Assembly: GCF_030464885.1 (NCBI RefSeq)
Contig: NZ_JALPRJ010000034.1
Coordinates: 31,481-95,480, forward strand
DNA from: Caballeronia sp. SEWSISQ10-4 2
GTDB lineage: Bacteria > Pseudomonadota > Gammaproteobacteria > Burkholderiales > Burkholderiaceae
Direction: 5' to 3'
DNA: 64,000 nt
Under the pieces are notes generated by a model. The model worked only from the letters and a program-made list of their open reading frames with translations, was not told where the DNA came from and ran no database searches. Positions within the stretch are counted from its first letter, which is position 1. The number at the start of each line of letters is the position of its first letter. This document shows positions 25,156-34,343 of the stretch, in pieces. The translations under genes and the position numbers were made by a program.

Positions 25156-27555
25156 TTACTCGTCGATGCCGCCAGACGGCGTCAACGTCTGGATGGCGCC
25201 TTTGCCGATGTTGCGGGGAATCGCGGCGCTCGGCGCGGGTTCCTTCGGCGGTGGCGGCGGTGTCGGTGCGGCGGGGGCCTTGCGGACCTCGGCTGTGCGG
25301 GTGACTTCCTTCGCGTTGGCAACAGCCGGCGCTTTCGATGCAGTTGCTGGCCGCGCCATTTCCCGCGCTTCCGTGGCGATGGGCGGGACCGGCACGCGCG
25401 GCGCTTCGAGCGCGCGCAACATGCTCGGCGCGACGGGAACGGCCGATGCCGCCGACGCCGCTTCGGCTCCGCTGCTTGCCGAGGCAGCCGAAGCGGACGC
25501 CGCAGCCGCACCGGACGCCGCCAATGGCTTGAACGCCGGCGAGGCGGCCGTCACGGAAGCGGGCAGCGCCGCGTCCACGGGGCTTTGCGCGCCACCGATC
25601 ACCGGCGCATCAGCATCTTCCGTCGCCGATGCCGCCGCTGCCACGGCCGCTGCTTCCGCGCCGGGTTTCAGTCTGTCGACGAGGTAATAATCGAGCACTT
25701 TCCGCGCGATCGGCCCGGCCGATTCCGCGCCCCAGCCGCCGTTTTCCACGATCAGCGCAACGGCGATAGTCGGATGGTCCGCCGGCGCGAACGCGATAAA
25801 CAACGCGTGGTCACGCAAATGTTCCGCTGTCGCGTGACCCGAATAATTCGCACCCTGCAGCGAGTAGACCTGCGCCGTACCGGTTTTACCGGCCGCCACA
25901 TAAGGTGCGCCGCGGAAAATCTTGGCGCCCGTGCCGCTAGTGATCACCCCTTCCATCGCGTGCTTGATGAAGTCGACGTCCACTTGCTTGACGGCAATCC
26001 TGTCGCTCGGATCGCGCACGGTGATGCGTACCGCCTTGCTGATCGGATTCTCGACTTCCTTCACCAGGTGCGGCTTCATGACCACGCCGTCGTTCGCAAG
26101 CGTAGCGGTCGCGTGCGCGAGTTGCAGGATCGTGAACGAGTTATAGCCCTGTCCAATACCCAGGCTGATCGTCTCGCCTTCATACCAGCGCTGCTGTTCC
26201 GGCTTCCGGTACGCCTTCTTTTTCCAATCCGTCGACGGAAGGATGCCGCGCGCTTCGCCGTTGATATCGATACCCGTGATCTGGCCGAATCCCCACGGCT
26301 TCATGAAACCGGCCATCGCGTTCACGCCGAGATCGTGCGCCAGCATGTAGAAATACGTGTCGTTGGAGACCACGATCGCGCGATTCATGTCGACCCAGCC
26401 TTGCCCTGCGCGCACGTCGTTGCGGAAGGTGTGGCCGCCGAACGTGTACGAACCCGGGTCCTGGAAACCCCAATTGGTCGTGCGTTTGTGCAGCGTGAGC
26501 GCGGCGAGCGCCAGGAACGGTTTGTAGGTGGAACCGGGCGGATACGTGCCGTGCAGCGGCCGGTTAAGCAGCGGGTGATCGGGCGAGTTGTTGAGCGAAT
26601 CCCAGGTCTGCTGGTCGATGCCATCGACGAACGAATTCGGGTCGAAACTCGGTGCCGAGACAAACGCGAGCACGTCGCCCGTCGACGGTTCGATGGCGAC
26701 CAGCGCACCGCGCTTGTCTGCGAACGCCTGTTCGGCGACCTGCTGCAAGCCGATATCCAGCGACAACACCAGGTTGTTGCCCGGCGTAGCTTGCGTGCGC
26801 GACAGCGTGCGCACCGGCCGGCCGCCTGCGGTGACTTCCACTTCCTCGAAGCCGGTCAAACCGTGCAGCTCCGTCTCGTAGCTCTGCTCCACACCGATCT
26901 TGCCGATGTAGTCAGTACCCTTGTAATTGTTCGCGTCCAGACGCGGGTCGTAGTGATCGGTATCGGCGTCGTTCTGGTCGCTCGCTTCGTCGATACGTTC
27001 CTGATCGCGCTGCGAAATCCGCCCGATATAGCCGATCACATGCGCCGCCGTCGGCCCGAGCGGATATTGCCGGAACAGCCGCGCACGCACTTCCACGCCC
27101 GGAAAGCGGAACCGCTGCGCGGTGAAACGCGCGACTTCCTCGTCGGTGAGACGCGTGCGGATGGGCAAGCTCTCGAAATTCTTCGAGTCTTCCAGCAGCT
27201 TTTTAAAGCGCCGCCGGTCGCGCTGATCGACGGGAATCACCGTCGCGATGCGATCGATTTCATCGTCGAGCGTGGTGCCGATCTTCGATGGCGTGATTTC
27301 CAGCGTGTATGCAGAGTAATTCTTCGCGAGGACCACGCCGTTGCGGTCGGTGATGATGCCGCGGTTCGGCACGATCGGCGCGACGGAGATGCGGTTTTCA
27401 TCGGCTTGCAGCGAGTATTTGCTGAAATGCCAGACCTGCAGATACAGGAACCGCACGCCGATCAGCCCGAAGCAGACGAACACGAACAGGCCGGCGGCAG
27501 CCACACGCAGGCGAAACTTCGATAACTGTTGTTCGGCGTTCTGAAATTCGGTCAT
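25156..27555 (-). CDS. mrdA: penicillin-binding protein 2 (transpeptidase)
   Basis: 799 residues. One N-terminal membrane anchor (about 17-38), a pedestal/dimerisation domain, then the transpeptidase domain with STYK (Ser342-Lys345), SND (397-399) and KTGT (557-560). It cross-links peptidoglycan during elongation together with RodA. The domain ends near residue 635; a 165-residue Ala/Pro/Ser-rich tail follows, much longer than in enterobacterial PBP2 (about 630 residues). The tail is low-complexity and probably disordered. Confidence 0.96.
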   Translation of the reverse strand: MTEFQNAEQQLSKFRLRVAAAGLFVFVCFGLIGVRFLYLQVWHFSKYSLQADENRISVAPIVPNRGIITDRNGVVLAKNYSAYTLEITPSKIGTTLDDEIDRIATVIPVDQRDRRRFKKLLEDSKNFESLPIRTRLTDEEVARFTAQRFRFPGVEVRARLFRQYPLGPTAAHVIGYIGRISQRDQERIDEASDQNDADTDHYDPRLDANNYKGTDYIGKIGVEQSYETELHGLTGFEEVEVTAGGRPVRTLSRTQATPGNNLVLSLDIGLQQVAEQAFADKRGALVAIEPSTGDVLAFVSAPSFDPNSFVDGIDQQTWDSLNNSPDHPLLNRPLHGTYPPGSTYKPFLALAALTLHKRTTNWGFQDPGSYTFGGHTFRNDVRAGQGWVDMNRAIVVSNDTYFYMLAHDLGVNAMAGFMKPWGFGQITGIDINGEARGILPSTDWKKKAYRKPEQQRWYEGETISLGIGQGYNSFTILQLAHATATLANDGVVMKPHLVKEVENPISKAVRITVRDPSDRIAVKQVDVDFIKHAMEGVITSGTGAKIFRGAPYVAAGKTGTAQVYSLQGANYSGHATAEHLRDHALFIAFAPADHPTIAVALIVENGGWGAESAGPIARKVLDYYLVDRLKPGAEAAAVAAAASATEDADAPVIGGAQSPVDAALPASVTAASPAFKPLAASGAAAASASAASASSGAEAASAASAVPVAPSMLRALEAPRVPVPPIATEAREMARPATASKAPAVANAKEVTRTAEVRKAPAAPTPPPPPKEPAPSAAIPRNIGKGAIQTLTPSGGIDE

Positions 27556-27578
27556 GCAATCTTCGCGGGGACCGCGTG

Positions 27579-27605
27579 TGTGGCGTATGTGGCGTATGTG
27601 GCGTG
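27579..27605. repeat. three tandem 9-mers between mreD and mrdA
   Basis: TGTGGCGTA, TGTGGCGTA, TGTGGCGTG in succession, in the 70-base non-coding spacer upstream of mrdA. Two perfect copies plus one with a last-base change. Confidence 0.85.
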
Positions 27606-27625
27606 CAGCAGGCGCTTGAATCTAC

Positions 27626-28138
27626 TTAGATTGGACGCGTGTCGTCGGGATCGGTTGCGCGGCGCTGCGGAATCAGCAGCAGGAAACTCGCGAGCGGCCA
27701 CAAAATGGCTTCCACGAACCCGTCGATCAGATAGCCCCAGCCGGGAAACGCTGCGCCCGTCAGCAGGCGGATCATGAACGGCACGATTTGCGCGCCGATC
27801 AGCAAGGGCGCGACCACGAACGTTTGCACCGGCAGAGACATCCACAATACGCGCCTGTGAATCGTGATGGCACCATACGACAACAGCGTATATGCCAGTG
27901 CATGCTCACCGAGCAGACTGGCGTTGTGAACGTCCATCAGCATGCCGAGCATGAACGCGATACCCATGCCCACGCGACGCGGCTGGTGAACGTTCCAGAA
28001 CAGCAGCACGAGCGCGACGAAATCCGGGATGCCGAAGGTGCGGCCCCACGGCAACAGGTTCAGCAAGAACGCAGTGGCCAGACTGAACGCAATGAAGTAC
28101 GGATTGACCGGCTGCAGGATGTATTGCGGACGGTTCAT
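27626..28138 (-). CDS. mreD: rod shape-determining protein MreD
   Basis: 170 residues, five to six hydrophobic segments, small integral membrane partner in the Mre/Rod elongation complex. Recognisable by NPYFIAFSLATAFLLNLLPW and the GMGIAFMLGMLMDVHNASLLGEHAL-type region. Its ATG overlaps the mreC stop by four bases (ATGA). Confidence 0.93.
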   Translation of the reverse strand: MNRPQYILQPVNPYFIAFSLATAFLLNLLPWGRTFGIPDFVALVLLFWNVHQPRRVGMGIAFMLGMLMDVHNASLLGEHALAYTLLSYGAITIHRRVLWMSLPVQTFVVAPLLIGAQIVPFMIRLLTGAAFPGWGYLIDGFVEAILWPLASFLLLIPQRRATDPDDTRPI

Positions 28139-29262
28139 GGTGCGGCTCCGGGCGCGGGCTTGCGGGCAGGTTCAGCTTTCCTGGCGTGCTCGGATTTTTC
28201 AGGTTTCTTCGCGGCGGCGGGTTCGGTTTTCTTCGCGACGGCAGCCGGTTCCGGGTTTTTCGTAGCGGCGGCCGTGGCGGCGGCCGTGGCGGCGGGCGCA
28301 CTCGCCGCATTCGCGGTCCCGGGCGCGCTGGCGCCTTTCGCCGTGGCTGCCTTGCCTTTTTTGCCCTTGCTGTCCTTCGCTTCCTTGGCCGCGGCCGCTG
28401 CTTCGACTTCTTCAGGATTCGGCGGCTGATTGACCTCGTAATGCAGCACGAGCAACTGACGCGCGCCGCGTACCGGTGCGATCGGCAAACAGACTACGCG
28501 GGCGAATGCGGTATCGGCTTGTTTGTCGACGCGAACCACTTTCGCCACCGGCAATCCCGGCGGATAAATGCCGTCCAGACCGCTGGTCACGAGTTCGTCG
28601 CCGGTTTGCACGTCGGCGCTGATCGGCACGAAACGCAGATCGAGCGTGTCGCCCTTTGGCGTGCCGTAGATTACGCTGCGCAAACCGGTCCGCACGATTT
28701 GCACGGGCACGGCCTGATCCTTGTCGGAGAGCAGCGTCACTTCCGATTGCAGCGGGAACACGCGAGTAACCTGCCCAATCACGCCGTCTTCGTTGACCAC
28801 CGGCGCGCCGTTCTGGATGCCCTGCTGCGCACCCTTGCCGATCACGACTTTTTGCGTGAAAGGATCGCGAGTGTCGTACTGCACTTCGACAGGCGTGGTT
28901 TGCGTGCTGGCGCGCGAGCCGAGCTGGAGCAGCGAGCGAAGATGCGCATTTTCGGCGTTGAGCTGGGTTGCATCGCCCGCTTTCACCGACAACTGGAGGT
29001 TCTTTTCTTTCAGCTTGGTATTTTCATTGCGCAGGGCTGCGCTGGTGACGGCCAGATCGGCGGCGCCCATGAAAATGTCGCGTGGAACGAGCGCGGCGCG
29101 CTGCAGCGGATACAAACCTGCGCCCAGCACGCCGCGCACGATTTCGAGCGTGTTGAAGCGCGCGTCGGAGATCAGCAGGGCGAGGGCAAGCACCACGAAG
29201 AAGATCAATCGCGCGAGAGCGGATGGACCTTGCTTAAAAAGTGGCGGCGGACTGTATTCCAT
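28135..29262 (-). CDS. mreC: rod shape-determining protein MreC
   Basis: 375 residues. One membrane segment (about 17-35), a coiled-coil helix near 70-105 (NENTKLKEKNLQL), then the double beta-barrel periplasmic domain to about residue 278. MreC links cytoplasmic MreB to the periplasmic PBPs. A 95-residue Ala/Lys/Pro-rich tail follows (ATAAATAAATKN is encoded by tandem 12-base repeats near 28262-28290), longer than in E. coli MreC. Overlaps mreD. Confidence 0.95.
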   Translation of the reverse strand: MEYSPPPLFKQGPSALARLIFFVVLALALLISDARFNTLEIVRGVLGAGLYPLQRAALVPRDIFMGAADLAVTSAALRNENTKLKEKNLQLSVKAGDATQLNAENAHLRSLLQLGSRASTQTTPVEVQYDTRDPFTQKVVIGKGAQQGIQNGAPVVNEDGVIGQVTRVFPLQSEVTLLSDKDQAVPVQIVRTGLRSVIYGTPKGDTLDLRFVPISADVQTGDELVTSGLDGIYPPGLPVAKVVRVDKQADTAFARVVCLPIAPVRGARQLLVLHYEVNQPPNPEEVEAAAAAKEAKDSKGKKGKAATAKGASAPGTANAASAPAATAAATAAATKNPEPAAVAKKTEPAAAKKPEKSEHARKAEPARKPAPGAAP

Positions 29263-29461
29263 GGTCGGCGCCGAGGGCGTGATCGGTTGGTTCGATGCAG
29301 CGGGTCCGCGTGCAGACGCGGCCCTGCCCAGCGCCGTTCACACCGGCCCAATTGAAGCCGGGCCGAGTGAACGATTGCGCGAGTCGCATATTACGCGCAC
29401 GTCGCAGTCGGTGCATTGAGCGAGTGCGTGCTGTTGGCGCCTTCGTGAAAGGCGTCAAGGC

Positions 29462-30505
29462 TTACTCGTAGGAGAAGATGCTGCCGAGCTTGTCCATGCG
29501 TTCGAGCGCCATGCCCGAACCGCGTACGACGCACGTCAGCGGATCTTCAGCGACGAGCACCGGCAAGCCGGTCTCTTCCGCGAGCAACCGGTCGAGATCG
29601 CGCAGCAACGCGCCACCGCCGGTCAGCATCATGCCGCGCTCGGCAATGTCGGCGCCCAGTTCCGGCGGCGTCTGTTCCAGTGCGATTTTCACCGACGAAA
29701 CGATCTGGTTCAGCGGATCGGTCAGTGCTTCGAGAATTTCGTTGCTCGAAATGGTGAAGCTGCGCGGAATGCCTTCCGACAGGTTGCGGCCCTTGACTTC
29801 CATCTCCTTGACTTCGGAGCCCGGGAAAGCCGAACCGATTTCCTTCTTGATGGCTTCAGCCGTCTGCTCGCCGATCAACATGCCGTAATTGCGACGGATG
29901 TAATTGACGATAGCTTCGTCGAACTTGTCGCCGCCCACGCGCACCGAACCCTTGTACACGATACCGCCGAGCGAAATCACGCCCACTTCGGTCGTGCCGC
30001 CGCCGATGTCGACGACCATGGAGCCCGTTGCCTCGGACACCGGCAAGCCGGCGCCGATAGCCGCTGCCATGGGTTCCTCGATCAGGTACACCTGCGACGC
30101 GCCGGCGCCGTGTGCCGCTTCCTTGATGGCGCGGCGCTCGACCTGGGTCGAGCCGCACGGCACGCAGATGATGATGCGCGGCGAAGGCGAGAACATCCGC
30201 GATTCGTGCGCAGTCTTGATGAACTGCTTGATCATCTGTTCCGTGACGGTGAAGTCGGCAATAACGCCGTCCTTCATCGGCCGGATGGCTTCAATGTTGC
30301 CCGGCACTTTGCCGAGCATCTGCTTCGCTTCGCGGCCGACGGCCTGAATGGTTTTCTTGCCATTCGGACCGCCTTCCTGGCGGATGGAAACCACCGAGGG
30401 CTCGTCAAGGACGATGCCCTTGCCTCGCATGTAGATCAGCGTGTTGGCGGTGCCGAGATCAATCGCCAGATCGTTTGAAAAGTAGCTGCGCAAAAAACCG
30501 AACAT
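29462..30505 (-). CDS. mreB: rod shape-determining protein MreB (bacterial actin)
   Basis: 347 residues, normal length. Actin-fold phosphate loops are visible: DLGTANTLIY (phosphate 1), DIGGGTTEVGV (phosphate 2) and the adenosine motif TGGGALLRDLD. It forms membrane-associated filaments that orient cell-wall synthesis. First gene of the mre-mrd series, with 199 bases before mreC that contain only a weak hairpin near 29434-29456, so partial transcriptional separation is possible. Divergent from gatC. Confidence 0.98.
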   Translation of the reverse strand: MFGFLRSYFSNDLAIDLGTANTLIYMRGKGIVLDEPSVVSIRQEGGPNGKKTIQAVGREAKQMLGKVPGNIEAIRPMKDGVIADFTVTEQMIKQFIKTAHESRMFSPSPRIIICVPCGSTQVERRAIKEAAHGAGASQVYLIEEPMAAAIGAGLPVSEATGSMVVDIGGGTTEVGVISLGGIVYKGSVRVGGDKFDEAIVNYIRRNYGMLIGEQTAEAIKKEIGSAFPGSEVKEMEVKGRNLSEGIPRSFTISSNEILEALTDPLNQIVSSVKIALEQTPPELGADIAERGMMLTGGGALLRDLDRLLAEETGLPVLVAEDPLTCVVRGSGMALERMDKLGSIFSYE

Positions 30506-30713
30506 TCAAAATCCTGTCTCGCTGGGAGCCGTGCCTCGCTTCGAGCGCCAAAGGACGGCAGCGGAAAAAATGACAGCCTGCCACGGGACCCATTTTTGGC
30601 CACGCAAATTGCAAGACTGCGAAGAAATCTACCGGAGGATGCAAGCGAACCAGGCGTGCACTTTTCTTAAAAATCTGTAACTAAGAACAGGCCGCTGGTA
30701 AGTCGATCCGGAT

Positions 30714-30744
30714 TTGGGTCGAACGCGTAATGATACCTTATAAT
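30714..30744 (+). promoter_or_regulatory. candidate gatCAB promoter
   Basis: A perfect TATAAT (30739-30744) with TTGGGT 19 bases upstream in the 367-base mreB-gatC divergent region. It would give a leader of about 120 bases before gatC. The spacing is long, so the -35 assignment is tentative. No other gene is seen in this interval. Confidence 0.45.
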
Positions 30745-30872
30745 TTTGGGGTGTTCGAAGGAAAAGGACGGTACATTTTGCCATCCTCGAGCCTGCTTTT
30801 TAGGGCTCCTTTCTCTCGAATGGCAGTCGCGCTCTTTGCTAGCGCGTAAGTTGAAAAAAAACCGGTGATCGA

Positions 30873-31172
30873 ATGTCCCTGACCCTGACCGATGTAAAAC
30901 GCATTGCGCACCTCGCCCGGCTCGAGCTCCCCGAGCACGAGGCCGAACCCACGCTGGCGCGGCTGAACGACTTCTTCGGTCTCGTCGAGCAAATGCAGGC
31001 CGTGGATACCACCGGTATCGAACCGCTTGCGCATCCGATCGAGCAGATCGAGAAAGCCGAGCTGCGTTTGCGAAACGACGCTGTGACTGAGCAGGTAGAC
31101 CGTGAAGAGTTCCAGCGGCCCGCGCCGGCCGTGCGCGACGGGCTGTATCTCGTGCCTAAGGTGATCGAATAA
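30873..31172 (+). CDS. gatC: Asp/Glu-tRNA amidotransferase subunit C
   Basis: 99 residues, the normal size. It is the small linker subunit wrapping GatA and GatB, required for conversion of misacylated Glu-tRNAGln and Asp-tRNAAsn to the amidated forms. Signatures: IAHLARLELPEHE, NDFFGLVEQMQAVDT and the C-terminal RPAPAVRDGLYLVPKV-like end. First gene of gatC-gatA-gatB. Confidence 0.95.
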   Translation: MSLTLTDVKRIAHLARLELPEHEAEPTLARLNDFFGLVEQMQAVDTTGIEPLAHPIEQIEKAELRLRNDAVTEQVDREEFQRPAPAVRDGLYLVPKVIE

Positions 31173-31230
31173 GCGATCGAATGAACGTCGTGCCTTGAGC
31201 CAACGCACGGGCACGGGCAACGCAATATAC

Positions 31231-31250
31231 GCACGAAAACGCACGAAAAC
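31231..31250. repeat. perfect tandem decamer between gatC and gatA
   Basis: GCACGAAAAC twice in succession in the 119-base spacer. The spacer lacks an internal gene and is longer than usual for a gatCAB operon. Confidence 0.8.
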
Positions 31251-31291
31251 TAAAAGGCGCGCGGGACGCGGCGCCCATCAGGAAGAACGTA

Positions 31292-32785
31292 ATGCATCAA
31301 AAAAGCTTGACCGAACTGCGCGCGGCACTCGACGCAAAAACCCTCTCCGCCGTCGAACTTGCGCAACTCTTTTTGCAGCGCATAGAAGCCGCGAAGAACC
31401 TCAATGCGTTCATCAGCGTCGACCAGGACCTCACGCTCGCCCAGGCCAAAGCCGCAGATACGCTCATCGCCAAAGGCCAGGCAGGGGTGCTGACCGGTCT
31501 GCCGATCGCGCATAAAGACGTGTTTGTCACGCGCGGCTGGACCTCGACGGCCGGGTCGAAGATGCTCGCGAACTACACGAGCCCATTCGACGCCACGGTC
31601 GTCGAGCGCCTCAAGAATGCAGGCGTGGTAACGCTTGGCAAGACCAATATGGACGAATTCGCGATGGGTTCGTCGAACGAGAATTCGTATTTTGGTCCGG
31701 TCAAGAACCCGTGGGATCTGAAAGCCGTGCCGGGCGGATCGTCGGGCGGCTCGGCTGCGGCCGTCGCTGCGCGCCTCGCGCCCGCTGCCACCGGCACGGA
31801 CACCGGCGGCTCGATTCGCCAGCCCGCGTCATTCACCGGCATTACCGGCATCAAGCCCACGTACGGCCGCGTTTCGCGTTACGGCATGATCGCGTTCGCG
31901 TCGTCGCTCGATCAGGGCGGACCGATGGCCCGCAGCGCCGCGGATTGCGCGCTGCTGCTCAACGCCATTGCGTCGTTCGATCCGCGCGACTCGACCAGCC
32001 TCCAGCGCGAGGACGAAGATTACACGCGCTATCTCGGCCAGCGCTGGTCCGGCGACGATGCGGCCAAACCGCTCGCCGGCTTGCGCATCGGCTTGCCGAA
32101 AGAGTTCTTCGGCGAGGGCCTGAGCGCTGAAGTGCGTAGCGCCATCGAGGTCGCCTTGAAGCAATACGAAGCGCTCGGCGCAACGCTTGTCGAGGTAACG
32201 CTGCCGAAAACCGAGCTGTCGATTCCCGTGTACTACATCATCGCGCCGGCGGAAGCGTCGTCGAATCTGTCGCGTTTCGATGGCGTTCGGTATGGGCATC
32301 GCGCGGCTGAGTACACCGACTTGCTGGATATGTACAAGAAGTCGCGCGCCGAAGGTTTCGGGCCGGAAGTGAAGCGGCGGATTCTCGTCGGCGCGTACGT
32401 GCTGTCGCACGGCTATTACGACGCGTATTACGTTCAGGCGCAGAAAATCCGCCGCATCATCGCGCAGGATTTCCAGGAAGCGTTTAATCACTGCGATGTG
32501 ATCATGGGGCCGGTGGCGCCATCGGTGGCATGGAACCTCGGTGAGAAAGCCGACGATCCCGTCCAGATGTATCTCGCCGATATCTACACGCTGTCGATCA
32601 GCCTCGCCGGTTTGCCGGGCATGAGCGTGCCGTGTGGTTTCGGCGCCGCGGGCAGCGCGCATTCCACGCGGCCGGTAGGCTTGCAGATTATCGGCAACTA
32701 TTTCAACGAAGCCCGGTTGCTGCAGGTCGCCGACGCGTTTCAGCGCGCGAGCGACTGGCATTTGCAATCACCGGCAGGAGTATGA
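31292..32785 (+). CDS. gatA: Asp/Glu-tRNA amidotransferase subunit A
   Basis: 497 residues. This amidase subunit hydrolyses glutamine to supply ammonia. The amidase-signature catalytic triad is Lys75 (PIAHKD), cis-Ser150 (PGGSSGGS) and nucleophile Ser174 (DTGGSIRQPAS), with the same spacing as in Staphylococcus GatA. AGGAAG lies upstream of the ATG. It is followed immediately by gatB. Confidence 0.97.
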   Translation: MHQKSLTELRAALDAKTLSAVELAQLFLQRIEAAKNLNAFISVDQDLTLAQAKAADTLIAKGQAGVLTGLPIAHKDVFVTRGWTSTAGSKMLANYTSPFDATVVERLKNAGVVTLGKTNMDEFAMGSSNENSYFGPVKNPWDLKAVPGGSSGGSAAAVAARLAPAATGTDTGGSIRQPASFTGITGIKPTYGRVSRYGMIAFASSLDQGGPMARSAADCALLLNAIASFDPRDSTSLQREDEDYTRYLGQRWSGDDAAKPLAGLRIGLPKEFFGEGLSAEVRSAIEVALKQYEALGATLVEVTLPKTELSIPVYYIIAPAEASSNLSRFDGVRYGHRAAEYTDLLDMYKKSRAEGFGPEVKRRILVGAYVLSHGYYDAYYVQAQKIRRIIAQDFQEAFNHCDVIMGPVAPSVAWNLGEKADDPVQMYLADIYTLSISLAGLPGMSVPCGFGAAGSAHSTRPVGLQIIGNYFNEARLLQVADAFQRASDWHLQSPAGV

Positions 32786-32787
32786 GC

Positions 32788-34260
32788 ATGCAATGGGAAG
32801 TCGTCATAGGACTGGAGACGCACGCGCAGTTATCGACTGTCTCCAAGATTTTCTCGGGCGCGGCCACGCAGTTCGGCGCAGAGCCGAACACGCAGGCCTG
32901 TCCCGTCGATCTGGCGTTGCCGGGTTCGCTGCCCGTGATGAACCGCGGCGCTGTAGAGCGTGCGATTCGTCTCGGCCTCGCCATCGGCGCGACTATTGCG
33001 CCGCGCAGCATTTTTGCGCGCAAGAATTATTTCTATCCCGATCTGCCGAAGGGTTATCAGATCAGCCAGTTCGAAACGCCGGTTGTGCAGGGCGGCAGCG
33101 TCACGATCCAGGTTCCGGCGAACGAAAAAACCGGCATGGCCGCGTACGAAAAGACCGTCAACCTGACGCGCGCGCATCTGGAAGAAGACGCCGGCAAGTC
33201 GCTGCACGAGGACTTCGCGGGCATGACGGGTATCGATTTGAATCGCGCGGGCACGCCGTTGCTGGAGATCGTTACAGAACCGGAAATGCGCAGCGCCGCT
33301 GAAGCGGTGGCCTATGCCAAAAGCCTGCACAGCCTCGTGCAATGGCTCGGCATCTGCGACGGCAACATGCAGGAAGGCTCGTTCCGCTGCGACGCGAACG
33401 TCTCCGTGCGCCCGGTCGGTCAAGCCGAATTCGGCACGCGCGCTGAGATCAAGAACCTGAACTCGTTTCGCTTTCTTGAAGAAGCCATCCAGTACGAAGT
33501 GCGCCGGCAAATCGAGTTGATCGAAGACGGCGGCACGGTCGTGCAGGAAACGCGTCTTTACGATCCCGACAAGCGCGAAACGCGCTCCATGCGCAGCAAG
33601 GAAGATGCGCACGATTACCGCTATTTTCCCGATCCCGATCTGATGCCGTTAGTGATCGATGAGGCGTGGATCGCGCGGGTTCGCAGCGAACTGCCCGAAC
33701 TGCCCGAAGCGATGCAAACGCGTTTCGTCGAGCAATACGGTTTGACGCCGTATGACGCGGCGGGGTTGACGTCGTCCAAGGCAATGTCGGCGTATTTTGA
33801 AAGCGTCGTTGGCGTAGTCGGGCCGGCGCACGCGAAGCTCGCGGCCAACTGGCTGATGGGCGAAGTATCGTCGCAGCTGAATCGCGAATCGCTGGATATT
33901 TCGAACTCACCGGTGTCGCCTGCGCAGCTCGGGCTCGTGATTCAGCGCGTGGCCGACGGCACGATCTCGAACAAGATCGCCAAGGATATTTTCCAGGCGA
34001 TCTGGGAAGAGAAAGCCACCGATGACGCCGCCGCTGACCGGATTATCGAAGCGAAGGGCTTGAAGCAGATTTCGGATACGGGCGCGCTCGAAGCGATCAT
34101 CGACGAAGTGATGGCGGCGAATCAGAAGTCCGTCGACGAGTATCGTTCGGGCAAGGAGAAGGCGTTCAACGCGCTGATCGGCCAAGCCATGAAAGCGACG
34201 AAGGGCAAGGCGAATCCGCAGCAGGTCAACGAGCTTTTGAAGAAGAAATTATCCTCTTGA
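32788..34260 (+). CDS. gatB: Asp/Glu-tRNA amidotransferase subunit B
   Basis: 490 residues from the ATG at 32788 (MQWEVVIGLETHAQL). A second ATG at 32782 overlaps the gatA stop, but the AGGAG at 32776-32780 would be only one base from it and is seven bases from 32788, so the latter is preferred. GatB binds the misacylated tRNA and phosphorylates and amidates it: the catalytic cradle is followed by the YqeY-like tail domain (about 350-490). Motifs: FYPDLPKGYQISQFE and MTGIDLNRAGTPLLEIV. Confidence 0.96.
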   Translation: MQWEVVIGLETHAQLSTVSKIFSGAATQFGAEPNTQACPVDLALPGSLPVMNRGAVERAIRLGLAIGATIAPRSIFARKNYFYPDLPKGYQISQFETPVVQGGSVTIQVPANEKTGMAAYEKTVNLTRAHLEEDAGKSLHEDFAGMTGIDLNRAGTPLLEIVTEPEMRSAAEAVAYAKSLHSLVQWLGICDGNMQEGSFRCDANVSVRPVGQAEFGTRAEIKNLNSFRFLEEAIQYEVRRQIELIEDGGTVVQETRLYDPDKRETRSMRSKEDAHDYRYFPDPDLMPLVIDEAWIARVRSELPELPEAMQTRFVEQYGLTPYDAAGLTSSKAMSAYFESVVGVVGPAHAKLAANWLMGEVSSQLNRESLDISNSPVSPAQLGLVIQRVADGTISNKIAKDIFQAIWEEKATDDAAADRIIEAKGLKQISDTGALEAIIDEVMAANQKSVDEYRSGKEKAFNALIGQAMKATKGKANPQQVNELLKKKLSS

Positions 34261-34284
34261 GCTGACGGCTGCTGGACTATTCGC

Positions 34285-34324
34285 GGGTTGCTGCTGGTCC
34301 AGTCTGGCAGCAACCCTTTGTTTT
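34285..34324 (+). terminator. intrinsic terminator after gatB
   Basis: 10-bp stem GGGTTGCTGC / GCAGCAACCC (34285-34294 and 34307-34316), then TTTGTTTT. It closes the gatCAB unit. Confidence 0.85.
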
Positions 34325-34343
34325 ATTAACCGGGAGCGCACGC

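Noticed and set aside
25129..27525. An open frame of about 800 codons on the plus strand opposite mrdA
   Set aside because: It mirrors the PBP2 gene codon for codon, is Arg/Ala-rich with no family resemblance, and GC-rich DNA often leaves such open antisense frames. PBP2 motifs on the minus strand are decisive.
28186..29355. A 389-codon plus-strand frame opposite mreC
   Set aside because: Shadow of mreC; composition dominated by Arg and Gly, no RBS or homology.
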